From the NCBI RefSeq assembly GCF_902459505.1, contig NC_047096.1, positions 3,596,001-3,660,000 of the forward strand: a DNA stretch of 64,000 nt. Reading direction: 5' to 3'. Position 1 is the stretch's first letter, and every line of letters starts with the position of its first letter. Source of the stretch: Geotrypetes seraphini. Its lineage: Eukaryota > Chordata > Amphibia > Gymnophiona > Dermophiidae. The position numbers and the translations under genes were made by a program. Positions 33,269 to 42,954 of the stretch are shown piece after piece. The notes below the pieces were generated by a model. It ran no database searches and was not told where the DNA came from. It worked only from the letters and a program-made list of their open reading frames with translations.

Positions 33269-36200
33269 CTGAAGAGGAGAAAAGAAATCAGATGCCATTC
33301 ATTCTGCAAAGTTCAGTCCTTTCTCTGGAGCAGGGGTTCTCGACCCAGTCAGGTTTTCATACTATTCACAAGATCTTCAGAAGTGACCCTTATGGATTTG
33401 GGGGGAGGGGGGAGGGGGTTCCAAAAGGCAATTTCTACTAACTTCCTCATGCAATCTCAATTTCAAACTCTTATCAATTTCTTTCTTTTTTTTTATGTGA
33501 AATCTGTTTTTATTAAGCAACAACCAAATCACAACGACACAGCAGGGCAAAAACATTTCAAACATAGAAAACAGAGCTCCCTACCCCCAAGAGGACTGGA
33601 CTCTGATGTCCTCTTAGGTTACAAAGTAGCCCAACCCCCCCCTTACCCCCCCAAAAACCCCCGCCCATCACCCCCCCCCCCAACCCCACCCCCCCACATC
33701 AGACAGGCGGAATAGAATATGCATGTAGGCTATTCAAGATACGACTGCGCATCCGGGGAGACAAACTGTCCAAATAAGGAGTCCAAATGTGCACAAAGTC
33801 TCTGCTCCGGCGGCGAGAGGAAGAAGCCAGGAGGGCCTCCCATCCAAAAAGGGCATGTAATTTATTCCGCCAATACCAAAAGGAGGGAGGAACCTCCGCC
33901 AGCCAAAAATTCAAGATACATTTTTTCCCCAAAATATAACATTTGCTCAAAAACAATTTCTCCGCAGATGTGTACACAGAAAACAAGGAAAAATGAGCAA
34001 ATAACATATGATTAACAGAAACAGGAACAGAAACTCGCAAGAGACCCTGAAGAAAGGAAGCCAGGGCCCCCCAAAAGCTCTGAACACTCTCACATCCCCA
34101 AAGACCATGAAAATAAGAATTCACCTCCGAATGGCAGGTGAGACAATAAGGAGTATGGACACATCCCATATGGTAGGCCCGGCTCTGGGAAGCATAGGCT
34201 CTCAGCAAGGTCCGAAAATGGCATTCACGAAGTTCCGCACTGTGCACCAAAGCAGGGACCCCGCGAAGAGCCCGGAGCAAGAAGCCCGCTCCGAGTTCCC
34301 GCCCCAAATCCCTCTGCCAAGCCAACAGCACCAAGGAAAACTCCCGCGGGGGACCAAGCGCCCCAAGTTGTCTATGATACAAGGAAACCGAGATCCCAGA
34401 TGCGGAACCCTCTCCCCCCTCCAAAAAATCTCGAAACCGAATCCCAAACTCCAAAGAAAGAGAGCTCCTAGGGAGAGACCGCACGTAATGGCTCAATTGA
34501 CAATGAGCAAATGAAAGACCCAAGGGAGGCAGACCCCTACCCAACAATTCATCGCACGAAAAAAGCGTGCCGTCCTCCCGCATTAACTGAAAAAGATACT
34601 CAAACCCTTTAGCTCGCCAACGCCCAAAGAGAGAGGGGAAGAGACCCGGAGGGAAGGAGATATTGCCGGTCAAAGGCAGTAACACACTAACATGTGGATC
34701 CTGCCGCCAAAACGGTAGCAGCCGTCGCCAGACCTCCCAAAGGGGGCGAAACAAAATACTCCGCCGACAGAACACGGGCAGCAGCGCCAGCCTAGCATGC
34801 AATAATGAGAGAAGGTGAAAAGGATAGTAATAATCGCGCTCCAGACCGAGATCCGTGTACAGATCCGTACCCATAACCCAGTCTCGGACGTGGCGCAACA
34901 AACACGCCTGGTTATAAAGAGCCATATCAGGCACCCCAAAGCCTCCCCGCCTCCAGGATCCCACCAAAAACTGCCACCGCAACTTAGGTCGCCGATCACC
35001 CCAAAAGAACTTGGATAATAAAGAAGACAGGGCCCGGATATCCTTACGCAAGAGATACAAAGGCAACGTTTGAAGTACATAAAGCCACTTAGGGAATAAA
35101 ACCATCCGAAAAAGTTGCACCCTCCCCATCAAAGAAAGAGGCAAATTACGCCAGGCGGCCAACACAGAGCCTGTAGTGGAAAGCAAACGAGCGATATTCA
35201 ACCTATAAAGCTCCCGAACATCCATGGACAATCGAATTCCCAAATAGCGGAAGGAGGAATCCGCCCAATGCAGTGGAAAAGTCCCCCTCCAAGATTGCCG
35301 AAGATCCCCCGATGAAGCCAGGGCCTCCGATTTCCTCAAATTTAGGGTGAACCCGGAAAAATCCCCATACTCCCTAATACTCTCCAAAAGGGTGGACAGA
35401 GAGCGTTGCGGGTTAGTCAAAAAAACCAAAAGATCATCAGCAAAGGCCGCAATTTTAAAATGAGAAGCTCCCAACTGAAGGCCACTGATGTCCGCGTTGG
35501 CCTGAATCTCCCGAATCAGGGGATCTAAGGAAAGCACAAACAGCAGAGGCGACAAGGGACAGCCCTGACGGGTCCCCCTACTGATAGAAAAGGAGTCAGA
35601 TGAGCCACCATTCACCGAAATCCGTGCCACCGGGTCACTATAGAGGGCCCAAAGAGCACCAAGAAAAAAGGGGCCAAACCCGTACGCCCTCAGCGTATCA
35701 AAGAGGAACCCCCACCGTACCCGGTCAAAGGCCTTTTCGGCATCAAAGCTCACCAGCACCGCGGGGGTTCCATCCACTCCAGATTTCTCCAGAGCCAGCA
35801 AGATACGGCGAAGGGTCTTAGAAACAGGCCGATCCCGTACAAACCCCACCTGCTGTTCTGAAATTAGGGAAGGTAGCACACGGGCCAACCGATTCGCCAG
35901 CACCTTAGCCATTAGTTTAGTCTCAAAATTGAGCAGGGATATGGGTCTATAGGAGTCCGGCAAGGTCGGGTCCCGACCCGGCTTAGGAAGAACAACGATC
36001 TGCGCCGAGTTCAAATATCGGGGCAAAAACCCCTTAGCCACATTCAAATTAAAGATTTCCGACAACAACGGAGCTATCTCAGCCACCAACAACTTATAAA
36101 ATTCGCCCCGGTAGCCATCCGGCCCCGGAGATTTGCCCAACGGACTGGCACGGATCGCCCACTCCACCTCCTCCGCTCGCACAGGGCACTCCAACAGGTC

Positions 36201-39200
36201 GGAGTCAGCAGCACTGAGTTGAGGTAAATCCAAGCTATCCAAATAGACCCCCCCTGCTAGAAAATCCGGGCCAGGCGAAGCATACAAGTCAGCGAAAAAG
36301 TCCTTCAGAATTCGACCAATGTCCTCAGTCTTATGGTGAAGCACTCCCCTCGCATCTCGCAGAGCGGTTACACCCTCGGATCCCCGATACGAGCGAGCTA
36401 AACGCGCCAACATCCTGCTACTCTTGTTGGCGAACCGAAAAAGTTGAAATTGATAATGCTCCCTATGCCGTTGAGCCCCCCTGTGCAGGAGCTCATTCAA
36501 AACCTGTTGTGCTTCCAAAAGCCGCTTTTTAAGCGTCAACGTAGCGGCACTGGCAAAGCGCCGCCGCAAAGCCTGAACCCTCGCTTCCCAAGTAAGAATC
36601 TCTCTCTGACGCGCCTTAGCCTCAAAAGAGACAAACGACATGATTTCTCCCCTCAGCACGGCCTTCGCAGCCTCCCAATAAAGAATCGGATCCTCCCTAT
36701 GTTGCTTGTTGGCAGTCTGGAAATCCCCCCATTTAGCCAACAAAAAGTCATGAAAGCGAACATTACGATATAAATGACAGGGAAACCGCCAAGAGGCACC
36801 CCCCACCCTCGGTGAACCCCAAAGCCAACGCAGGCCCACCCAAGCGTGGTCCGAGATCTCAATGGGGCCCAACATGGCTTCTTGAACCGCCTGGAGAAGG
36901 TCCCTGGACAAAAGAATATAATCAATGCGAGAAAGCGTCCCATGGGCACGAGACAGATGGGAATAGTCCCGCTCCACCGGATGAAGAACCCTCCAAACAT
37001 CCAACAAATTCAAAGAGGAAATCAGCATGCCAGCCCCCGTGCAAGCCCGCAGAGACTCTCGTCCCACGGAAGAAGACCGATCCAACCGCGGATCCGGGAC
37101 CTCATTGAAGTCGCCCCCAAGGAGCACCGGAATATCACCAAACCGTAACAAAAGGTTACGCAACTTCCGAAAAAACCTGGCAGAGGGATTGTTAGGAGCA
37201 TATAGATTACAAAGCAATAAGGGTTTATTGTTAAGAGAGACCGAGGCAATAAGATACCGCCCCTCAGGATCCCGAAGTACCTTGTGAGTTTGTAGGCGCA
37301 GACCCTTGCGAAAAAGTATCACCACCCCACCCTTACCCCCCAGAGCCGGAGCCTCCAAATGCGTGCCCACCCACCAAGAGCAGAGCTTAGCATGCTCCAC
37401 AGATGTCAACCGGGTCTCCTGGAGAAAAGCAATGGATGCCCTCCTGCGATTCAAGGCTTGCAATATTTTATACCGTTTAATCGGTGAATGTATCCCCCCC
37501 ACATTCCAAGATATCAAATTATGTTCCAGGAAAGACTAGAAAAAGAGCCAAAAGCAGATACAGAATATCCCATCGAAAAAGGCCAGAGGAGCGTCCCAGC
37601 CACCACCCCTCTAACCACTCACTCAAAATGCACCACCTATCACCCACCTGTCCAACCCAAAAGAGATCCCCAGCTCCACCCAAACCCCCCACCCCCCCTA
37701 TTCCCTCCCCAACATCCCCCTTCCCCCCCCAAAACCCACACCAAACCAAGTACCGCACCCCAATTGGTGCTACTTCCAGGAAGCAGGCACGCCCACTGCA
37801 GGTCCCACACTAATCCCTTCAGCCCCCATACCCACCCTGAAACTAACAAACCAAGGGCTGCCACCGAAGAAGAGCCAGAGTAGATAAACCCCCCTGACAA
37901 GGAACACCGCAGCCAGCACCCCAACCATCCAACAAGTAAACAGAACCCCCGACAACCCCCCCTCCAGACAAGCATCCATACTCACATCATCCACACCGCC
38001 AGGACCAACCCAGACCCTCAGTCATACAAAGGAACCTCCCAAAGACGCCCCTTAGACAGACCCCCCATAATCCAAACCACAGCCACTCCAACCCCCCGCC
38101 GCTGCCTCTGGTCACAAAGCACGCAGACCTCCCCACACACACACACTCACACTCATAGCAAAGAGGAACACACTCCAAGTGCAGGAAACCCAACACATGA
38201 AATAAAGTAAAAACAATAACAATGTTCAGGCCGAGGAGCAAAATCAGCAGAAGCCCTCCACATCCCTGGGGGAAGGCCCTCGATGAAATCTCCGCAGCTC
38301 TCTCCAAATCGAGATCCGCAGCATCCAGCTCCCAACGGGGACAGCTCCACCACAGACGCCCAGCCGCAGATCACGACGCCACCTCCGGGAACTTCTCCTC
38401 CACAAACTGCCGAGCCGCCTCTGGAGTATCAAAATGGTGCGGTCTACCGGAATGCAGCACCCGCAACCGAGCAGGATATTGAAGAGAGAAAGGAATACTG
38501 CGCCGGACTAGACTGGAACACAAAGGAGAAAACTTGCGTCGAGCCTGTGAAACCTCCGCCGAGTAGTCCTGGAAGCAGAGGACCGGCTTGTTGTTATAGA
38601 GCAGCTTCTTCCCCTGTCGCAGGGCCCGGAGAACCGCAAGTTTAAGCCGATAGTTGAGCAGGCGACAGATAACCACCCGCGGGCGCTCCATTCCATCTCG
38701 CCGGGATCCCAAACGATGCGCCCGCTCAATATAGAGGGGACCCAATTGCTGCGGAAGGGCCAAGGACTCCATCAGCCACTTCTCCAGGAAGTCCCCCAGA
38801 TCCGCGTCCCCCAGCGACTCCGGCAAGCCCACGAACCTCAAATTATTGCGGCGGGACCGGTTCTCAAGATCCTCCACCTTGGCCCGGAGCGCTGCCAGAG
38901 AAGTAGACTGACCCTCCTGTTCCTGGGAGATCCTCTGCACCGCGTCCTCAGCAGCACTGACTCTCTGCTGGGTCTCCCGAACCTCTGAAGTCAGGGCTGC
39001 AAATTTCTGATCCAGCGTATCCAGCTTGTCTAAAATGCGCTGGAGCTTAGCTCCCAGCGTGCCCTCCAGCGCGGCCTGCACCTCGGCAGTCACCTCCGCG
39101 ACCCATAGAGAGCTGGGGGTCTCAGGCGCCTCCGGCGATGTAGGTGCCACGTGCGCCGCCATCTTTAGCTCCGGCGGCTTTCGGCGCTCACGGTCCGCCT

Positions 39201-41971
39201 TGCCCGAACGCGCGGCCATCCCACGGACCGCCTCCAGATCGCACCCGAGACGCCCGATCGCACTCTCCTGCACGCCGACCCCGGGGCTGAGATTTTCAAT
39301 GCCGTTTATGAAGTTGTCTGCAGCGGGCGCGCCGGAGCCACGAGCTTGTCCTGCTCACAGCCCCATGCTTCCGCCGGAAGTCGCCTCAATTTCTTTCTTT
39401 AATATTCTAAATGTTTATGAGCATGTTGTTTTTATTTGAAAGTATGCCAAATGTACTTAAGTCAGCGTAGGGTGGGGACTGGTTCTTCCAAAATGAATAT
39501 GCATAAGACAGATTTGCATAGAATGGAGGTAGCACATGGAAATCGGTCTCCTGCATATTCATTACCATGAAAACCTGACTGGCTAGGAATTGTCCCCCAG
39601 GACTGGGTTGTAGCAAATCGCAGAAGTGCAATTGAAACCAGCTGGTGAGGGCAACACAGGGGCATCAAAGTTCCTCCTCAAGGGCCGCAATCCAGTCGGG
39701 TTTTCAAATTTCTCCAATGAATATGCATGAGATCTATTTGCTTGCACTGCTTTCATTGTATGCTAACAGATCTCATGCATATTCATTGGGGAAATCCTGA
39801 ACACCCGACTGGATTGTGGCCTTCGAGGAGGGACTTTGACATCCCTGGCTTAGAGAGAGAAGCTTTAAATCAGGGGTGTCAAAGTCCCTCCTGGAGGGCT
39901 GCAATCCAGTCGGGTTTTCAGGATTTCCCCAATGAATATGCATGAGATCTAGTTGCTTGCATTGCTTTCATTGTATGCTAACAGATCTCATGCATATTCA
40001 TTGGGGAAATCCTGAACACCCGACTGGATTGTGGCCTTCGAGGAGGGACTTTGACATCCCTGGCTTAGAGAGAAAAGCTTTAAATCAGGGGTGTCAAAGT
40101 CCCTTCTGGAGGGCCACAATCCAGTCGGGTTTTCAGGATTTCCCCAATGAATATGCATGAGATCTAGTTGCTTGCACTGCTTTCATTGTATGCTAATGGA
40201 TCTCATGCATATTCATTGGGGAAATCCTGAACATCCACTGGATTGCGGCCCTGGAGGAGGGACTTTGACACCCCTGGCAGGGCAACAGCTTCACCCCACG
40301 CACTCATCTCTTCAACGCCTCTGCTACTTATAAAACTATCCACTTCCCCGAGTCCTGACTGATTACTTCAGCTTTTAATCAAAAGTAAAAGAGATGAATT
40401 GTGCTGAAATGATCTTTCTTCCTTTATCAGCTCCAGTTTAGTCTTTGCAGGTCATTAATCTAAATGCAGCCGGTTCACCCAGAGCTTAGATCTGCCTCAG
40501 ACAGTGAGTTATAGCTGTGGAGAAAGCACAGCGGGTCCAAAGGCGGCACAAGTCATGTTTCATTCATCGCAATTGGTCTTCTGGGGAAATTCAGCCAGTT
40601 TTATGCACATGCACGCAGTTAGTTAAGCAAAGCTCCTCCAACGTAGAACCTCGTCTTAACTCTTGCGTCGTCCAATACGGGCTAAGACTAAATCTCTCGG
40701 TTCGTGATCGATATTTCTCCCATTTTTTCATTGATTTAGGCAAGCGCAGGTTTATAATTATTCTCCCTGAGAAACAGCTCAATCTTAAACCAAAGACTAA
40801 GAAAATAAAACACCCCCTATTCAAGGAACATTTGGGGAGGGAGGGGGTTCTGTTTTGAGTTTCTTGTGGTTCGGCTCTTCCGAGAGGCTCGTTTGAATGA
40901 TGCCAATCTGAAAGCTGCTACATAAGCTTCCAAGTTGCTCTTTGCCCAGTCGCCCCTGAAAAAGGGACCAACTTTTCAAAGCCCAAAGCAACTTTTCCCA
41001 ACCTGGAATTTGTTCAATTTTAAGGGTGCTCAAGCACCCACACAGCTGGCCCCTATGCCCAGCACTGTCCTTTGACCCCCAGCTGTCCAGTGCCCTGTGG
41101 TTCAGGGTTTCATGGAGCTCTTACCTTCATCGGGAGCATCCTCATCCCAGACTGTCCACATCTGGACGCAGAAGAAGGGGAACCAGCAGAGGACGTAAGC
41201 CAGAACAATGACAAAGGTCATCTTCGCTGTCCGGATCTTGGCCCTGGAGATGGTCCTCACGCTGCTGACCCTGGAAGACCCCTGGGTCTTTCTCTGCAGA
41301 TTCCTGAAGATCTCCCAGAACATGAGACCGTAGCAAGTCAAGAGGACGCAGACGGGGACGAGGAAGATGGAGAAGGTGGTCCAGGTGATGTAAGCCCTGG
41401 CTCCCCAGGGGAACCTGAAATCTGCCCAGCAGTCAACCACCCCGGAACCCATGCGGATTTCTCTCAAGGAGAAGATAAATATTTGGGGGGTGCTTAAAAG
41501 GCAGCTAATGGCCCAGGTCATTGCGATCATCACGTAAGCTTGCCTGGTGGGTTGTTGCAAGGTCTTCAGAGGATGACACACTGCAATATAGCGGTCCACG
41601 GTCATTAGGAGCAACATGTAGGTGGATGCGAACATGCTGAGCACCTGAAGATACTTGACGGCTCTGCAAAGGAAGTCCGAGCCAAGAAACCTGAAGGTGA
41701 TGTCCCAGATCAGCTGGGGAAGGACCTGGAAGAGTGCCACTCCTAAATCGGTCACTCCCAGGTGCAGGATGAAAAGGTGCATCCTCCTCCTTTTCTTTCG
41801 GAGCCTGGACACGGCCAAAAGCACTAGCAGGTTGCCCGCTACGGTCCCAACCAAGATGAGGGCTAGGACGGCGATCTCTACTTTGGCCAACTCTTCGTCC
41901 CGGGGGTCGCTTGGATTCTGGGAAGACTGGTTTCTGCTCGCTCGAGGCTGGTCTTCAATGGCAGGATCCAT
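33102..41971 (-). CDS. AVPR1B: Vasopressin V1b-type receptor, two exons
   Basis: Joining 41971-41125 and 33268-33102 gives 337 residues. This is a rhodopsin-like GPCR for vasopressin/vasotocin, expected at the plasma membrane and Gq-coupled in the V1 subfamily. [10 protein letters not shown] before TM1, the run from HLFILHL through [40 protein letters not shown] and [11 protein letters not shown] are all very close to human V1b. DRY is at 126-128; Cys102 and the Cys of DCWADF should form the ECL2 disulfide; NPWIY is in exon 2; an N-QS sequon lies at Asn14. An in-frame TTG lies three codons upstream, but ATG at 41971 aligns with the human start. The tail after TM7 is short, ending [10 protein letters not shown], against 424 residues in the human protein. 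The 7.86 kb intron holds a full LINE. Orthology rests on similarity plus CTSE linkage. Confidence 0.92.
33330..33365. mobile_element. hAT-like fold-back fragment
   Basis: GGAGCAGGGGTTCTCGACCC and GTCAGGTTTTCATA; only the left end is left. Confidence 0.4.
33635..33698 (-). repeat. G-rich tract in the LINE 3' UTR
   Basis: The minus strand carries several runs of four to ten G within about 60 bp. That fits intramolecular G-quadruplex formation and the G-rich 3' UTR tracts known in mammalian L1. Confidence 0.6.
33699..37517 (-). CDS. LINE ORF2: endonuclease and reverse transcriptase
   Basis: 1272 codons without a stop. The N-terminal APE-type endonuclease has [36 protein letters not shown] and SDHAWV. 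The reverse transcriptase has [47 protein letters not shown] and the catalytic FADDLLVF. The C-terminal part has [14 protein letters not shown] and a Cys/His knuckle, [18 protein letters not shown]. Together these are the L1/Tx1 arrangement for target-primed reverse transcription. The codon before ISWNVGG is TTG and the next in-frame upstream stop is seven codons above it. There is therefore no ATG before the endonuclease; the first internal ATG is near residue 168. Confidence 0.92.
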   Translation of the reverse strand: MISWNVGGIHSPIKRYKILQALNRRRASIAFLQETRLTSVEHAKLCSWWVGTHLEAPALGGKGGVVILFRKGLRLQTHKVLRDPEGRYLIASVSLNNKPLLLCNLYAPNNPSARFFRKLRNLLLRFGDIPVLLGGDFNEVPDPRLDRSSSVGRESLRACTGAGMLISSLNLLDVWRVLHPVERDYSHLSRAHGTLSRIDYILLSRDLLQAVQEAMLGPIEISDHAWVGLRWLWGSPRVGGASWRFPCHLYRNVRFHDFLLAKWGDFQTANKQHREDPILYWEAAKAVLRGEIMSFVSFEAKARQREILTWEARVQALRRRFASAATLTLKKRLLEAQQVLNELLHRGAQRHREHYQFQLFRFANKSSRMLARLARSYRGSEGVTALRDARGVLHHKTEDIGRILKDFFADLYASPGPDFLAGGVYLDSLDLPQLSAADSDLLECPVRAEEVEWAIRASPLGKSPGPDGYRGEFYKLLVAEIAPLLSEIFNLNVAKGFLPRYLNSAQIVVLPKPGRDPTLPDSYRPISLLNFETKLMAKVLANRLARVLPSLISEQQVGFVRDRPVSKTLRRILLALEKSGVDGTPAVLVSFDAEKAFDRVRWGFLFDTLRAYGFGPFFLGALWALYSDPVARISVNGGSSDSFSISRGTRQGCPLSPLLFVLSLDPLIREIQANADISGLQLGASHFKIAAFADDLLVFLTNPQRSLSTLLESIREYGDFSGFTLNLRKSEALASSGDLRQSWRGTFPLHWADSSFRYLGIRLSMDVRELYRLNIARLLSTTGSVLAAWRNLPLSLMGRVQLFRMVLFPKWLYVLQTLPLYLLRKDIRALSSLLSKFFWGDRRPKLRWQFLVGSWRRGGFGVPDMALYNQACLLRHVRDWVMGTDLYTDLGLERDYYYPFHLLSLLHARLALLPVFCRRSILFRPLWEVWRRLLPFWRQDPHVSVLLPLTGNISFPPGLFPSLFGRWRAKGFEYLFQLMREDGTLFSCDELLGRGLPPLGLSFAHCQLSHYVRSLPRSSLSLEFGIRFRDFLEGGEGSASGISVSLYHRQLGALGPPREFSLVLLAWQRDLGRELGAGFLLRALRGVPALVHSAELRECHFRTLLRAYASQSRAYHMGCVHTPYCLTCHSEVNSYFHGLWGCESVQSFWGALASFLQGLLRVSVPVSVNHMLFAHFSLFSVYTSAEKLFLSKCYILGKKCILNFWLAEVPPSFWYWRNKLHALFGWEALLASSSRRRSRDFVHIWTPYLDSLSPRMRSRILNSLHAYSIPPV
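37518..38370 (-). other. Long LINE inter-ORF spacer
   Basis: 853 bp between ORF1 and ORF2 with no long sense frame; G/T-rich on the element strand, especially about 37670-37740. Short plus-strand frames here look spurious. Confidence 0.6.
38371..39219 (-). CDS. LINE ORF1 protein (RNA-binding chaperone)
   Basis: 282 residues from the ATG at 39219; the open frame reaches further up to a GTG at 39273. An N-terminal basic segment is followed by a heptad-rich coiled coil (about residues 50-120, with [11 protein letters not shown] and [12 protein letters not shown]), an RRM-like core opening [10 protein letters not shown], and a C-terminal domain with [19 protein letters not shown] and LCFQDYS. 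This is the L1 ORF1p layout; that protein trimerises, coats the RNA and acts as a nucleic-acid chaperone. No internal stop. Confidence 0.9.
   Translation of the reverse strand: MAARSGKADRERRKPPELKMAAHVAPTSPEAPETPSSLWVAEVTAEVQAALEGTLGAKLQRILDKLDTLDQKFAALTSEVRETQQRVSAAEDAVQRISQEQEGQSTSLAALRAKVEDLENRSRRNNLRFVGLPESLGDADLGDFLEKWLMESLALPQQLGPLYIERAHRLGSRRDGMERPRVVICRLLNYRLKLAVLRALRQGKKLLYNNKPVLCFQDYSAEVSQARRKFSPLCSSLVRRSIPFSLQYPARLRVLHSGRPHHFDTPEAARQFVEEKFPEVAS
39470..39610. mobile_element. Fold-back element related to the hAT hairpins
   Basis: GGACTGGTTCTTCC, ATGAATATGCATAAGACAGA, TTTGCATAG, CCTGCATATTCATT and TGACTGGCTAGGAATTGTCC; the octamer core is kept but the termini differ. Confidence 0.5.
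39657..40279. repeat. Threefold tandem array of hAT-like hairpins
   Basis: Units start at 39657, 39871 and 40086 (spacing 214 and 215 bp). Each is CAGGGG ... CCCTG, separated by GCTTAGAGAGAGAAGCTTTA AAT with one change between spacers. The outer flanks share GGGCAACA, 39649-39656 and after the end near 40283, which suggests one insertion followed by duplication. Confidence 0.8.
40284..41124. other. Rest of the AVPR1B intron
   Basis: No recognised repeat or exon. Confidence 0.35.
41125..41971 (-). CDS. AVPR1B: AVPR1B exon 1 (N-terminus to TM6)
   Basis: 847 bp from ATG to the donor GAA G|GTAAGA at 41125/41124. It holds TM1-TM6 with [19 protein letters not shown] in loop 3 and CWFPFF in TM6. 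The family intron lies just after APDE, as here. Confidence 0.95.
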
Positions 41972-42557
41972 CGTATTCAACCAGCCAGAAACAGAAGGGA
42001 TTTCTTGAATTCCGATGTAGGTAAGTGGTCCTTGGAGAGCCTTCTAAGTATTTCAAGCTTCCCCTACACGGCTTTCAAATTAATTCCCGCTGGGGTTATG
42101 GTTTTATTGTATTTCTTTCCTCCTCCATCGGGTCACTTCTGTGCCTGTCATGGTTTCCAACTTAAATTTAAAATGCCAGAAGAGGAAGGTAAAAAGAAGG
42201 CAGATCCAAGCGTGGATTGCAAAGCCCAAATGGTTGTGTGCACAGATGAGTTTTGCTCCTTCCTAGCAGCAACTCGTCATCTGGGGAGGGAGGGGGAGGG
42301 GGCTGAGCCCCATTCACAAGCACTGGCAGCTGGTTGGTTCCTTCACCATCAATGTTTCCCAGGACTTCCTTACTCCCACCTCATATTTCTATTGGGGAAA
42401 CTTGACAGGACACTTTCTATGGTTAACATTGAAAAATGCAAAAAAAATTATATTATTATTCTATATTTATGTGTTGACTGGTTTGAAGTTCGGTAATTGG
42501 GATCCTACTGGAACTACTTTTAATCATTTCTATAGGGCTAATGGCATGGGCAGCTAT
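41972..42557. other. AVPR1B 5' flank
   Basis: Should contain the 5' UTR and promoter; I see no convincing TATA or CpG-dense block. Confidence 0.3.
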
Positions 42558-42936
42558 GAGGGGCTGCTGAAAAGTTCTCACCCCAGCCAGGAAGAGAATG
42601 AGGTGAAGCCATGAAACTTACAAGTAATTCCACACTTTTCTTGACACTTTTGTTTTCAATGATATGAAATGAAAAGTGAGGAACAACTTGTAAGTTTCAA
42701 AGCTTCACCTCATTCTCTTCTCGGTTGGGCTGAGAACTATTCAGCAGCCCCTTGTATTATGATGTCATAATGCCTTATGACATCACAATAGGACGGGCCG
42801 GGAAAGGTTCTCAGCCCAACCAAGAAGAGAATGAGGTGGAGCCTTGAAACTTACAAGTAATTCCACACTTTTCTTGACACTTTTGTTTTCAATGATATGG
42901 AATGAAAAGTGAGGAACAACTTTTCAGCAACCCCTC
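42558..42936. mobile_element. Two tandem TIR MITEs
   Basis: First copy 42558-42755 from GAGGGGCTGCTGAAAAGTT to ATTCAGCAGCCCCTT. A second, lacking its left end, runs from about 42808 to ACTTTTCAGCAACCCCTC. Both share AACTTACAAGTAATTCCACA and TTGACACTTTTGTTTTCAAT. TIR style suggests a mariner-type element, but this is not certain. Confidence 0.6.
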
Positions 42937-42954
42937 TGTCCCTAGCAGGCTCAC

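Larger units (their letters stand above)
33489..39385 (-). mobile_element. Full-length L1/Tx1-like LINE with intact ORFs
   Basis: 5.9 kb element in the AVPR1B intron, same strand as the gene. It has a 166-bp 5' region, ORF1, an 853-bp spacer, ORF2, a G-rich 3' region, an AATAAA about 20 nt before the end and a poly(A) tail. A perfect 15-bp direct repeat, TCAATTTCTTTCTTT on the plus strand, flanks it at 33474-33488 and 39386-39400. The nicked strand reads TT|AAAG, close to the L1 endonuclease preference. Both long frames are open and the duplication is perfect, so insertion is recent. Confidence 0.93.

Noticed and set aside
33719-38645. Many 60-170 codon frames on the plus strand across the LINE
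   Set aside because: They are antisense shadows of ORF1 and ORF2 with Pro/Arg/Ser-rich composition and no domain.
41972-41980. Receptor start three codons earlier
   Set aside because: That codon is TTG; the ATG at 41971 aligns with the human start.
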